Positions 15,140-23,595 are shown, counted from the stretch's first letter. The stretch is DNA of 51,523 nucleotides from Clostridiales bacterium (GCA_022785125.1 JALFRA010000033.1:1-51523); one strand, 5' to 3'. The notes: generated by a model not told the origin, from the letters alone. Numbers and translations: made by a program.

Positions 15140-15770
15140 AAAATTCTGCATTTTCGATATGGACGGCACTCTGGTGGACTCCATGCCCATCTGGAAGTCC
15201 CTGGGCAAGGACTACCTGGAGGCCAGGGGGCACCACCCCACCCAGGCCCAGCTGGCCGCCATGGGCCCTATGACCATGCTGGAGGGGGCAACCTTTCTCA
15301 TGGAGACCTTTGGGATTGAAGGGCCGCCGGAGTACATTATTGAAGAGATGCACGCCGTTATGGAGGCCCACTACCGTACTGACATCCCTCTGAAGGCTGG
15401 TATCCAGGACTATCTGGCACATCTGAAACAGCAGGGGACCCGGATGTGCGTGGCCACGGCCACGGCGGAGCCTCTGGCCCGGGCCTGTCTGGAGCGGCTG
15501 GGGGTGGCACACTATTTTGATTTTATCCTCAGCTGCGAGACGGTAGGGAAGGGCAAAACCCAGCCCGACGTCTATCTGGAGGCGGCCCGCCGGATGGGGA
15601 GTACCCCGGCGGATACCGCCGTCTTTGAGGACGCCCTTTACGCCGCACGAACAGCCAAAGAGGCGGGATTTTATACCGTTGGAGTGCCGGAGGCGTCCTA
15701 TGAGCAGGATTGGCCCGCCCTGGCTGCTCTGGCGGACGAGACCATCATGGATTGGAGGAAGGCGCTATGA
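15132..15770 (+). CDS. HAD-family phosphatase in the thiamine operon (candidate thiamine-phosphate phosphatase)
   Basis: This 212-residue HAD hydrolase has motif I DMDGTLVDS at the N terminus, a helical cap (about 15-90), motif II ATATAEP, motif III Lys in the GKTQPD segment, and motif IV FEDALYAARTAKEAG. It is similar to beta-phosphoglucomutase and phosphoglycolate-phosphatase type enzymes, so sequence alone does not give the substrate. The position between thiE and tenA with overlaps on both sides (8-base, then ATGA) suggests dephosphorylation of thiamine phosphate to thiamine, or of a pyrimidine phosphate. The GTG start follows from the operon overlap; the ribosome binding site is weak. 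Confidence 0.8.
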   Translation: MNKKFCIFDMDGTLVDSMPIWKSLGKDYLEARGHHPTQAQLAAMGPMTMLEGATFLMETFGIEGPPEYIIEEMHAVMEAHYRTDIPLKAGIQDYLAHLKQQGTRMCVATATAEPLARACLERLGVAHYFDFILSCETVGKGKTQPDVYLEAARRMGSTPADTAVFEDALYAARTAKEAGFYTVGVPEASYEQDWPALAALADETIMDWRKAL

Positions 15771-16426
15771 CGGTAACACAGCGGTTGTATGAGGCGGCAA
15801 AGCCCATCTGGCAGGCCTGCCACGACCACTCCTTTGTGAAAGGCATCAGGGACGGCACCCTGGACCGGGAGAAGTTCCGGCACTTTTTGCTTCAGGACTA
15901 TCTCTACCTCTTTGACTATGCCAAGGTGTTTGCCTGGGGTGTGGTAAAGGCCAGGGACCCGGAACTGATGCGGTTTTTCTCCGCCAATGTGGACGCCATT
16001 CTGGGGGGCGAGATGAAAACCCACCGGGCCTACATGGCCAAGCTGGGCATTACCGAGGAGCAGGTGTTCCAGGTGAAGCCTGCCCTGCCCAACCTGTCCT
16101 ACACCAGCTATATGCTCTCGGTGGCCGCCGCCGGCGGCCCGGCGGAGATCGTGGCCTCCATTCTGGCCTGCTCCTGGAGCTACGCCGAGATCGGCGCCCG
16201 GCTGGCTCAGATCCCGGTTGCAGCTGACCACCCCTTCTACGGCGAGTGGGTGCGGGGCTATTCCAGCGAGGAGTACCAGCGCACCAATGACGCTCTGGTG
16301 GAGCGCATGGATGCTCTGGCTCAGAATTGCACCGAGGAGGAGTATAAGCGGCTGGAGGATATCTTTGTGGCGTGCAGCAAGTACGAGCTGGGCTTCTGGG
16401 AGATGGCGTGGAGGCTGGAACGGTGA
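15767..16426 (+). CDS. tenA: Aminopyrimidine aminohydrolase TenA (thiaminase II)
   Basis: This 219-residue all-helical TenA protein salvages pyrimidine from degraded thiamine by deaminating aminomethyl-HMP to HMP. The N-terminal HDHSFVKGIRDGTL and FLLQDYLYLFDYAK segments, the catalytic Cys in SILACSWSYAEIG, and the C-terminal Glu region SKYELGFWEMAW are all present, so the enzyme looks intact. GGAGG lies before the ATG, which overlaps the HAD gene stop. The stop in turn overlaps the GTG of the ABC ATPase. Confidence 0.95.
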   Translation: MTVTQRLYEAAKPIWQACHDHSFVKGIRDGTLDREKFRHFLLQDYLYLFDYAKVFAWGVVKARDPELMRFFSANVDAILGGEMKTHRAYMAKLGITEEQVFQVKPALPNLSYTSYMLSVAAAGGPAEIVASILACSWSYAEIGARLAQIPVAADHPFYGEWVRGYSSEEYQRTNDALVERMDALAQNCTEEEYKRLEDIFVACSKYELGFWEMAWRLER

Positions 16427-17184
16427 ACGCCCTGGAATTTCGTCAGGTGTCCTATCGGTATCCCTCCGAGGACTTTGACATCATTGACAAGCTGTCCTTC
16501 CAGGTGGAGCCGGGCTCCTTCCACTGTGTGCTGGGAGTGAGCGGCTGCGGCAAGAGTACCATCTTCCGCATGACCAACGGCCTGCTCCAGCCCAAGGGCG
16601 GGGAGATCCTGGTGGACGGCGCTCCGATCGGGGGGCGGAAGCGGTACTGCGGCTATATGCCCCAGAAGGACCTGCTCTTCCCCTGGCGTACGGTGGGGGA
16701 GAACGTAGCTCTGCCCCTGGAGATCGCCGGAGGACTGTCTAAAGTGCAGCGGCGGCAGAAGGTGGAGGAAGCTCTGGCCGACGTGGGGCTGGAGGGCTGC
16801 TGTGACAAGATGCCGAACGAACTGTCCGGCGGAATGCGGCAGCGGGCTGCCTTTGCCCGCACCATGCTGACGGGCAGCGACCTGCTGCTGCTGGACGAGC
16901 CCTTTTCCGCCCTGGATTTTCTTACCCGCATCTCTATGCAGGAGTGGTTGCTGGACCAGTGGGAACGGCACAAAAAGACGATTTTGTTCATCACCCACGA
17001 CGTGGAGGAGGCGGTGTTCCTCTCCTCCAGCGTGCTGGTGGTGGAATCCACCCCCATCCACACCCTGACGGAGATCCCGGTGCCTGCCGCTTTTCCACGG
17101 GACCGCTCCTGTCTCAAACAGCCGGAGATGGTGGAATTGAAGGAGCGTCTCATCATACTGCTGAGAAAGCAGGTGACGGTATGA
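16423..17184 (+). CDS. thiZ: ABC transporter ATP-binding protein ThiZ (pyrimidine precursor uptake)
   Basis: The 253-residue ABC ATPase has Walker A GVSGCGKST, Q loop YMPQKDLLFPW, signature LSGGMRQRAAFART, Walker B LLLLDEPFSALD, and H loop THDVEEA. It belongs to the nitrate/sulfonate/taurine type subfamily, and with the next two genes forms a ThiXYZ importer for HMP-like pyrimidines. GTG overlaps the tenA stop (GTGA), with GGAGG ten bases upstream; its own stop overlaps the permease ATG. Confidence 0.9.
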   Translation: MNALEFRQVSYRYPSEDFDIIDKLSFQVEPGSFHCVLGVSGCGKSTIFRMTNGLLQPKGGEILVDGAPIGGRKRYCGYMPQKDLLFPWRTVGENVALPLEIAGGLSKVQRRQKVEEALADVGLEGCCDKMPNELSGGMRQRAAFARTMLTGSDLLLLDEPFSALDFLTRISMQEWLLDQWERHKKTILFITHDVEEAVFLSSSVLVVESTPIHTLTEIPVPAAFPRDRSCLKQPEMVELKERLIILLRKQVTV

Positions 17185-17936
17185 AGAAAGCCTGCAAAGC
17201 CAATCTGCCTGCCCTCATTTTCCTGCTGGCCCTGGTGATGATTTGGCAAGCGGGGGCCATGGGCATGAATGCCTCCTACATCCTGCCCACCCCCCTTGAG
17301 ATCCTCCAGCGGTTGTGGGAGCTGCGGGAACCCCTCTTTACCGTCCATCTGCCCGCCACCATGACGGTGACCGGCATCGGCCTGGCCATCTCCCTGGTAC
17401 TGGGGCTGGCTTTGGCGGTGGCCATGGACGCCAGCAACATGGTGCGGCGGATGCTCTATCCCGTGGTGGTGGTGTCCCAGACCATCCCCACCACCGCCAT
17501 TGCGCCGCTGTTTGTGCTGTGGTTCGGCTACGGCATCTGGAGCAAGGTGTTGGTGACGGTGCTTATCACCTTTTTCCCCATCACCATTACGGTGTATGAC
17601 GGTCTGCGCTCCGCCAAGACGGAAATGGCCGAGCTGCTCCAGACCTACGGCGCCGCCCGTCGGGAGATCTTTTGGAAGATCAAGGCCCCCTGCGCCCTGC
17701 CCTACTTCTTCTCGGCCATCAAGATGGCGGTGCCCATGAGCATCATTGGAGCGGCCATTGGCGAATGGCTGGGGGCACAGAGTGGACTGGGCTACTTCTC
17801 CCGCCGGATGATGACCCAGCTGGATGGAGCGGGGGTGTTCGCGCCCATTGTGATCCTGTCGGTCACCGCTATGGCAGCGGTGGGGATTGTGGCCCTGCTG
17901 GAGCGGAAGTTCGTCCGCTGGCGGGGTGAGTCCTGA
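17181..17936 (+). CDS. thiX: ABC transporter permease ThiX
   Basis: This 251-residue permease has about six membrane helices and the cytoplasmic EAA-type loop LLQTYGAARREIFWKIKAP that contacts the ATPase. The GAAIGEWLGAQSGLGY segment is typical of the sulfonate/nitrate/HMP permease family. It starts at ATG inside the ThiZ stop and precedes the lipoprotein ThiY by 20 bases. Confidence 0.9.
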   Translation: MKKACKANLPALIFLLALVMIWQAGAMGMNASYILPTPLEILQRLWELREPLFTVHLPATMTVTGIGLAISLVLGLALAVAMDASNMVRRMLYPVVVVSQTIPTTAIAPLFVLWFGYGIWSKVLVTVLITFFPITITVYDGLRSAKTEMAELLQTYGAARREIFWKIKAPCALPYFFSAIKMAVPMSIIGAAIGEWLGAQSGLGYFSRRMMTQLDGAGVFAPIVILSVTAMAAVGIVALLERKFVRWRGES

Positions 17937-17956
17937 TCAAGAAAGGAAAGAAGGAT

Positions 17957-18952
17957 ATGAAACGAATTGCTGCTTTTGCCCTGGCCGGGGCGCTCCTTCT
18001 GGCCGGCTGCTCCGCTCCCGCCGCCGGCGGACAGGACGGCCTGCGGGAGATCAGCGTGGTGCTGGACTGGTATCCCAATGCCCTCCATGCCTTTCTCTAT
18101 GACGCCATTGAGAAGGGCTACTTCGAGGAGGAAGGGCTGAAGGTCAACATCCAGTTCCCCTCCAACGCCAACGACGCCATCTCACTGGTGGCCGCCGGTC
18201 AGGCGGAGATTGGCCTGTACTACCAGCAGGACGTGATCATCGCCCGGGCCAACCAGGATGTGTCGGTGAAGTCTATCGGCGCGGTGGTCCAGGGACCTCT
18301 GAACATCGTCCTCTCTCTGAAGGACAAGAACATTACCTCCCCGGAGGATCTGGTGGGCAAGACTGTGGGCTATGCGGGCACCGAGTTGTCCGAGGCCCTC
18401 ATCCACTCCATCATGGCCTACGTTGGGGCTGATTCCAGCGATGTGACCCTCATCGATGTGGGCTTTGATCTGATGAGCTCCATGACCACCGGCAATGTGG
18501 ACGCCACCATCGGCTGCCTGGTGAACCATGAGGTGCCCCAGCTGGAAAAGGAGGGGTTCGAGGTCAACTGGTTTGATCTGGACGACTACGGCGTGCCCAC
18601 CTACTATGAGGGGGTGTTCTTGGCCAGCGATACCATGATCGAAGAGGAACCCAAGGTGTTAAAGGGTTTCCTGCGGGCCTGCGAGAAGGGTTTTGAGGAT
18701 ATGCAGGCCGACCCGGACGGCGTGCTCCAGATCCTGCTGGACAACCAGAACGAGGAGAACTTCCCTCTGTCCAAGACGGTGGAGCAGAAGAGCATGGCAA
18801 CTCTGCTGCCCATGATGGAGACGGCGGATGCCCCCTTCCTGACCCAGAGCGCGGAGTGCTGGCAGGAAAACGTGGACTGGCTGCTCGGCGAAGGCCTGAT
18901 CGACGAGGCCCCTGCGCTGGACCAGCTGTATGTGGATCTGCTGGGTGAGTGA
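17957..18952 (+). CDS. thiY: Pyrimidine-precursor binding lipoprotein ThiY (NMT1/THI5-like)
   Basis: The 331-residue solute-binding protein has a lipoprotein signal peptide (basic MKRIAAF, hydrophobic core, lipobox LLAGC, acylated Cys about residue 16). The mature part opens with VVLDWYPNALHAFLYDA, the THI5/NMT1-type HMP-precursor binding motif, followed by GYFEEEGLKVNI. It delivers formylaminopyrimidine or HMP to ThiX/ThiZ; the exact ligand is inferred from family and operon. It is the last gene of the thiamine operon. Confidence 0.92.
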   Translation: MKRIAAFALAGALLLAGCSAPAAGGQDGLREISVVLDWYPNALHAFLYDAIEKGYFEEEGLKVNIQFPSNANDAISLVAAGQAEIGLYYQQDVIIARANQDVSVKSIGAVVQGPLNIVLSLKDKNITSPEDLVGKTVGYAGTELSEALIHSIMAYVGADSSDVTLIDVGFDLMSSMTTGNVDATIGCLVNHEVPQLEKEGFEVNWFDLDDYGVPTYYEGVFLASDTMIEEEPKVLKGFLRACEKGFEDMQADPDGVLQILLDNQNEENFPLSKTVEQKSMATLLPMMETADAPFLTQSAECWQENVDWLLGEGLIDEAPALDQLYVDLLGE

Positions 18953-18958
18953 AAAAAG

Positions 18959-19006
18959 ACAGGCGGAAAGCCCGGCCCTAAACCAGGGACCGGGCTTTCC
19001 GCCTGT
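18959..19006. terminator. Bidirectional terminator between thiY and the putative anti-sigma gene
   Basis: A perfect 17-bp stem (ACAGGCGGAAAGCCCGG and complement) closes a 14-base loop. The minus strand has a TTTTTT run after it; the plus strand has only TTTCT. It serves two convergent units. Confidence 0.88.
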
Positions 19007-19018
19007 TTCTGCGTGCTA

Positions 19019-20275
19019 TTATTTGTTGGATGAAGTGCCGGGGTGGGTGAAGTTGCCTGCATGGATGCAGTCCTGAAAATAGGCATAGATACGCTCTACC
19101 CGCGTCCAGACCTGCTCATCAAAGTAAACATCGGTCCGCTGGTTCACAAGACTCTCCACGTGCTGACGCAGATCGGAGTAAAACAGCGGGGTGACGTCGT
19201 AACATATACACCTTTCATCCTCATATACCTTATAGGATTCCAGCTGCGCAAAGGTTAGAAGCCGGCCATGGATCAGGGTGCAGTCCTTTGAACTGCGGAT
19301 ATCAGAGCGTCCATAGGCCATGAGATAGAGCAGGGGGATGGGTGCGCCGCCGTCCTCCTGGCCTTTGTGCTGGGGAATGGATGCGCTCAGGACCAGTGCG
19401 TGCTCACCCTCCGCGGCGCCAACCGGAATACCATAGGCGTCCAGTGTAAGCAAGTTGGAGCCGACCAAGGAAAGTTGATTTTCCGGAGGTACGCTTTCAT
19501 CAAAGGGCGCCTCGGGAGCGGGCAGGTCGGGCAGCGGCGGGTAGATCATCGGAGATACCAGTCGGTCGGCCGGAGGCTGAAGCAGAGTCTGGCAGTCGGC
19601 ATAATAGGCCTGGAGCATCTCACGGCGTGCGTCCGGATCGGTAACGTAGGTGTTAAAATAGGGCTGGAGGACTTCCTCCACCTGTACGGTCAGGGTGGAG
19701 TCAGCCTGACTGGGCGTCAAAGGTTGGGGACTTTCCGGCTTGGATGCCGGGGATGGGGCAAACTCCACGCTGCACATCCAGTCCTGTCCGAACAGGAAGT
19801 TGTTATTGGTCAGGATAAAATAATAGTGGTCGTTGGTCAGGGGCTGTTCCAGCAGAGACAGATCGTAGGCGTCGGAGAGATCCACCGTCATCGTGCCGCT
19901 GGAATGGGCCTCAATGGTGGTGCCCTCAAAAAGAATCGCGTCTGAAAGGGGTTCCACTTCCTGGCTGGTGGACCATTGCATCAGCCGCAGTTTGGGTTGG
20001 AAACCCAGCTCTTGATCGGAGCGGTTTTCCACCTGGATAGATACCAGCCCGTCTCCCTGGTAGGTGGCGCGCAGGCTCAGCTCGTCGCCGGATAGGGAGG
20101 AGAAGAGGCTGGAGGCAAATACGCTCAGGCTTAGACAGCAGGTCAGAACCGCCGCCAGAAGGAGGACCCGCCGGAGGGCGGGACGTGCGGGGGTGCGGGC
20201 GGGAGCTGGAACGCCGGTGCGGCGGGTAAAGATGGTTTGGATGGCTTGAAGGTGCTCTTTTCGGAAAGAACTCAT
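19019..20275 (-). CDS. Single-pass membrane protein, candidate anti-sigma factor
   Basis: This 418-residue protein has a short basic cytoplasmic N terminus (about 35 residues), one membrane helix (RVLLLAAVLTCCLSLSVFAS, about 37-57) and a large external part. A beta-rich region follows the helix, then a Pro/Ser-rich stretch (SPASKPESPQPLTPSQADS) and a C-terminal half with no domain I recognise. The ATG overlaps the stop of the ECF-like sigma gene (ATGA), and that pairing is the main reason to propose an anti-sigma or sensor role. The ribosome binding site AAGGAGG lies in the sigma gene's last codons. Confidence 0.65.
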   Translation of the reverse strand: MSSFRKEHLQAIQTIFTRRTGVPAPARTPARPALRRVLLLAAVLTCCLSLSVFASSLFSSLSGDELSLRATYQGDGLVSIQVENRSDQELGFQPKLRLMQWSTSQEVEPLSDAILFEGTTIEAHSSGTMTVDLSDAYDLSLLEQPLTNDHYYFILTNNNFLFGQDWMCSVEFAPSPASKPESPQPLTPSQADSTLTVQVEEVLQPYFNTYVTDPDARREMLQAYYADCQTLLQPPADRLVSPMIYPPLPDLPAPEAPFDESVPPENQLSLVGSNLLTLDAYGIPVGAAEGEHALVLSASIPQHKGQEDGGAPIPLLYLMAYGRSDIRSSKDCTLIHGRLLTFAQLESYKVYEDERCICYDVTPLFYSDLRQHVESLVNQRTDVYFDEQVWTRVERIYAYFQDCIHAGNFTHPGTSSNK

Positions 20276-20829
20276 GGATATACCTCCTTGCTGCAATGGG
20301 TCAGCAAATCCCGCAGCTTCCGCTTGGCGCGGTAAAGACGGTTGTTGACTTCTTTGGCGCTGATCCCCAGGGCCAGCGCGATCTCCCTGGGTTTTTGCTC
20401 ATACTCATAGCGGCGGATGAAAATCTGACGGTCAGGCTCCTCCAAGGTACAGACAGCATCCTGCAGTTCCTGTCGGGTGTCCTGGGCCAGCAGGCCGTCC
20501 AGAGGTCCGGCCTGGGCGGTCCGGATCTCATCCTCCAGCGACAGGGTGCTGGTTCTGCCCAAAGCACGGCAGCGGTCGGTGGCTTTGCTTCTGACCACGA
20601 TGGAGAGCCATGTTTTTAAGGACCCGCGCCGGGGATCATATTTTTCCGGGTTTTCCCACAGGTAGATAAAGGCGTCTGCCACGCATTCTTCAACATCCTG
20701 CTCAGAACCGACCGTGTGCAGGACCGCTTGCGCAATGCGCCAGAGCAGTTTGGCGTGTTTGGTAATGACCTCATGGATGACCCGCTCATCGCCGTTTCGG
20801 ATGGCCTGGCTTACAGCTTCATCCTTCAA
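20272..20829 (-). CDS. ECF-type RNA polymerase sigma factor
   Basis: The sigma-70 family protein of about 185 residues has region 2 (LLWRIAQAVLHTVGSEQDVE, then ADAFIYLWENPEKYDPRRGS) and region 4 (EEPDRQIFIRRYEYEQKP, then REIALALGISAKEVNNRLYR, helix-turn-helix). There is no region 1 or 3. A GAGGTG element fits a TTG start six bases downstream (used here, MKDEAVS); a GTG three codons earlier overlaps that element and is less likely. It is coupled to the membrane protein downstream. No regulon can be read from the window. Confidence 0.85.
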   Translation of the reverse strand: MKDEAVSQAIRNGDERVIHEVITKHAKLLWRIAQAVLHTVGSEQDVEECVADAFIYLWENPEKYDPRRGSLKTWLSIVVRSKATDRCRALGRTSTLSLEDEIRTAQAGPLDGLLAQDTRQELQDAVCTLEEPDRQIFIRRYEYEQKPREIALALGISAKEVNNRLYRAKRKLRDLLTHCSKEVYP

Positions 20830-20869
20830 ATGTGTCACCTCGTTTCGGTGGACTGAATTGGACCGGTCA

Positions 20870-20897
20870 TATATAGTACGTTTGTATGGCGGAAAAC
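20870..20897 (-). promoter_or_regulatory. Candidate autoregulated ECF promoter
   Basis: On the minus strand GTTTTCCGCCATACAAACGT leads into CGTACTATATA, about 40 bases upstream of the sigma start. A CGT-containing -10 element is typical of ECF sigma promoters, and no housekeeping -35/-10 pair was seen here. Assignment is by resemblance only. Confidence 0.4.
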
Positions 20898-20912
20898 ACT
20901 CAGCTTTTTTGC

Positions 20913-20955
20913 AAAAAACAGAGAGGGCCTGCCGATCCGTCGGCAGACCCTCTCT
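20913..20955 (-). terminator. Terminator after the D-Ala-D-Ala carboxypeptidase gene
   Basis: AGAGAGGG and CTGCCGA arms with their complements form a 15-bp stem (one internal mismatch), followed on the minus strand by GTTTTTTGC. Confidence 0.85.
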
Positions 20956-20961
20956 ATAGAA

Positions 20962-22353
20962 TTATCTTCTTCTGCGGCGTCCGCTGTAGTGGGAACCGCC
21001 GCTGTAGGAGTAGCCGCCCCGGCGTCCGCCCCGCCGGCCCCGGAAGAAGAGGCGGCGGATGATCAGGTATACAATAAAGACCAGCAGGATCACCAGGATG
21101 ATTTTCACCCACAGCTGGGAGAAAAAGCGCTGGATGCGGTCCAGATTGTAGAGCAGGGGATCGGCATCAACGGAAATGCTGGCAACCAGGGGAAGGGAAC
21201 CATATTCCTTGCCGTTAAAGGTAGCGGTGATGGTGCCCAGAATCTGGCCCTTTTCCACAGGAGCCTCCACAACGGTGGCGTTCAGAGTATAGTTATATTG
21301 GAAATCCTCGGTGGAAACGTCCTTGGGCAGCAGCGCGGTGATCTCACCCCGGGGTTCCAGGGTCACATAGTTGGTGCCCTTGCCCAGCGTGACCTCCACC
21401 TCAGGGATATCCCGTTTGGTGGAGTCCAGAATGGTCTGGGTGGCAAAGTTTTTAAAGCCCCAGTCGAAAAGCCGGATGGTTTCGGAGAAGTCGGTGCGGC
21501 CCTTGCTGCCGGTAGAGCCCGGTTCCCGCTCGCAGCCCATGACCACCGAGATCAGGCTCCGGTCCTCGCGGGTGGCGGAGGCCGCCAGACAGTAGCCGGC
21601 CTCCGGGGTATGGCCGGTCTTGACGCCGGTGGCATAGGGATAGATGTAGCCGGTCACATTCCAGTTGGAAATGAGGGCGTTGGTAGAGCGGACTACCCGG
21701 GGCTCTGGGTGCATATTGGTGGCGGGCATTTCGTAGTTCTTGGAGGACACGATGGTGCGGAAGGTCTCGTGCTTCATGGCCTCCTGACTCATAAGAAAGA
21801 CGTCGTAGGCGGAGGTGTAGTGGTTGTCATCATGATAGCCGTGGGTGTTGGCAAAGTGAGTATCCGCCATACCCAGTTCGGCGGCCCGCTGATTCATCAG
21901 GGCCACAAAGCTGTCCACGTCGCCGGCGACCGCCTCGGCCATCACATTGCAGGCCTCATTGGCGGAGGGGATAAGGGCGGCGTACAGCAGATCGATAACC
22001 CGTATCTCCTCGCCCTCCTTGATGTCGGCGGTGGAGGCGCCGGCGCCAATACCAGTGTGGATGCCGGGACCGGCGGTAATGACTTGATCCAGGGTGAGCT
22101 TACCCTGATCCACTGCTTCCAGGGTGAGCAGACAGGTCATTACCTTGGTGATGGAGGCGGGATACATCTTCTCGTGGGCATTTTTCTCATAGAGGACCTC
22201 GTTGGTATTGGGGTCCGCCAAAACGGCGGCTTTGGCGTTGACATCCATCTCGTCCAGAATGGCGCTGCCGCTGCTGGCGGAGGCAAAGGTGGTAAGCAGT
22301 CCTGTCATCAGGGCCAGAGAAAGAAACAGGGAGAGCAGTCTTGATTTTTTCAT
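20962..22353 (-). CDS. D-alanyl-D-alanine carboxypeptidase (PBP5/DacF type) with Arg/Gly/Tyr-rich tail
   Basis: The 463-residue low-molecular-weight penicillin-binding protein trims peptidoglycan pentapeptides outside the membrane. A signal peptide (MKKSRLLSLFLSLALMTGLL) is followed by the catalytic motifs SITK, SAN and KTG, then the PBP5 C-terminal beta domain. Near the end is a membrane helix (VKIILVILLVFIVYLIIRR), followed by about 30 residues extremely rich in Arg, Gly and Tyr (FRGRRGGRRGG through SGRRRRR). Usual homologues end with an amphipathic anchor, so this tail is odd. The start has GGAG upstream; longer in-frame starts run through the promoter. Confidence 0.92.
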   Translation of the reverse strand: MKKSRLLSLFLSLALMTGLLTTFASASSGSAILDEMDVNAKAAVLADPNTNEVLYEKNAHEKMYPASITKVMTCLLTLEAVDQGKLTLDQVITAGPGIHTGIGAGASTADIKEGEEIRVIDLLYAALIPSANEACNVMAEAVAGDVDSFVALMNQRAAELGMADTHFANTHGYHDDNHYTSAYDVFLMSQEAMKHETFRTIVSSKNYEMPATNMHPEPRVVRSTNALISNWNVTGYIYPYATGVKTGHTPEAGYCLAASATREDRSLISVVMGCEREPGSTGSKGRTDFSETIRLFDWGFKNFATQTILDSTKRDIPEVEVTLGKGTNYVTLEPRGEITALLPKDVSTEDFQYNYTLNATVVEAPVEKGQILGTITATFNGKEYGSLPLVASISVDADPLLYNLDRIQRFFSQLWVKIILVILLVFIVYLIIRRLFFRGRRGGRRGGYSYSGGSHYSGRRRRR

Positions 22354-22402
22354 AGGAAACTCCATTTGTGTATGATATAATAAGGTCAAAGTTTTCTTAT
22401 CT

Positions 22403-22431
22403 ATTATAACAAACCACGGACCTGGAAGCAA
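22403..22431 (-). promoter_or_regulatory. Promoter of the carboxypeptidase gene
   Basis: On the minus strand TTGCTT and TATAAT are 17 bases apart, about 50 bases upstream of the start codon. Confidence 0.65.
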
Positions 22432-22451
22432 CGGGAAGGCGGTTACAAAAA

Positions 22452-22886
22452 ATGAAGATTTCCAAACTGGAACTGATTTCCCTCTTGTTGGCCGCTGCCT
22501 TTGCCGCCTTTGCGGCGGGTTGGTTTCTGCGGGGCGCATCCGGTGCTCAACCTGTACGGGTGGAGACGGGGAACTTGCTGGCTCAACCTACCGCTGTCAC
22601 AGTCCCAGCCGCTTCTGCTCAGCCGTCAGCTTCCCCGGCGGCTGCCGGGACTCCGGCACCGGAACGTGAGAGCCCGGCAGCCGCAGTCTCCGGTAAGATC
22701 AATTTGAACACTGCCACAGTAGAGGAACTGATGACCCTGCCCGGCATTGGCGAGAAGCGGGCGGCGGCCATCGTTGCTGACCGGGAGGCCAACGGCCCCT
22801 TCCGGGTGCCGGAGGACCTAACTCGGGTGGACGGCATCGGCGAGGGCATTTTAGGCGGACTGATCGACCTGGTTACCGTCTCTTGA
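22452..22886 (+). CDS. comEA: ComEA-like helix-hairpin-helix DNA-binding protein
   Basis: The 144-residue protein has an N-terminal membrane segment (LELISLLLAAAFAAFAAGWFL), an Ala/Pro/Ser-rich linker (about 45-78), and a C-terminal pair of helix-hairpin-helix motifs (INLNTATVEELMTLPGIGEK, then LTRVDGIGEGIL). This is the DNA-binding half of ComEA, the surface DNA receptor of the competence system. The SLBB domain present in Bacillus ComEA is absent, so this is a short form. comEC and other competence genes are not in the window. It lies 22 bases before the response regulator and may be co-transcribed. Confidence 0.85.
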   Translation: MKISKLELISLLLAAAFAAFAAGWFLRGASGAQPVRVETGNLLAQPTAVTVPAASAQPSASPAAAGTPAPERESPAAAVSGKINLNTATVEELMTLPGIGEKRAAAIVADREANGPFRVPEDLTRVDGIGEGILGGLIDLVTVS

Positions 22887-22908
22887 ATAGAAAAAAGGAG
22901 GATATACC

Positions 22909-23595
22909 TTGAAAATATTGGTTGTTGACGATGAAAAGGTACTGGTCAAAGGCATCAAGTTCAACTTGGAGAGCGAGGGCTACCAGGTGGAAGTGGGCTA
23001 CGACGGGGAAGAGGCGGTGGAACTGGCCCGGGGCGGCAGCTTCGACCTCATCATCCTGGACCTGATGATGCCCAAGATCGACGGACTTCAGGCCTGTATG
23101 CGGATTCGGGAGTTTTCCAACGTGCCTATCATCATGCTCACCGCCCGCAGCGAGGATACCGACAAGATCATTGGCTTTGAATGCGGGGCGGACGACTATA
23201 TTACCAAGCCCTTCAACATCCTGGAGCTGAAGGCCCGGGTGCGGGCTCTGCTCCGCCGGGCAGGCATGGCCGCCCAGCAGATGGGCGGCAGCCGCAAGCT
23301 GGTCATGGGGCACATCATGCTGGATCCGGATGCCCGGGCGGCCTGGAAGGATGGCAAGAGCGTGGATCTGACCGCCAAGGAGTTTGACCTGATGGAGCTG
23401 CTTATGCGCAACCCGGGCCGGGTGTACAGCCGGGAGAATCTGCTCAACGTGGTGTGGGGCTATGAGTACGCCGGCGACTACCGGACGGTGGATGTACACG
23501 TCCGCCGCCTGCGGGAGAAGCTGGAGTTGGACCCTGCCAATCCGACCTACATTCTCACCAAGTGGGGCGTGGGCTATTATTTGAAGAATGGATAA
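22909..23595 (+). CDS. OmpR-family response regulator
   Basis: This 228-residue regulator has a receiver domain (acidic pair in VVDDEK, phospho-acceptor Asp in LIILDLMMPK, Thr in MLTAR, Lys in ITKPF) and a C-terminal winged helix (DLTAKEFDLMELLMRNPGRV to YRTVDVHVRRLREKL). It is similar to WalR/PhoP-type regulators. The start is TTG with AAGGAGG eight bases upstream; no in-frame ATG fits. The histidine kinase overlaps its 3' end by 8 bases. Confidence 0.94.
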   Translation: MKILVVDDEKVLVKGIKFNLESEGYQVEVGYDGEEAVELARGGSFDLIILDLMMPKIDGLQACMRIREFSNVPIIMLTARSEDTDKIIGFECGADDYITKPFNILELKARVRALLRRAGMAAQQMGGSRKLVMGHIMLDPDARAAWKDGKSVDLTAKEFDLMELLMRNPGRVYSRENLLNVVWGYEYAGDYRTVDVHVRRLREKLELDPANPTYILTKWGVGYYLKNG

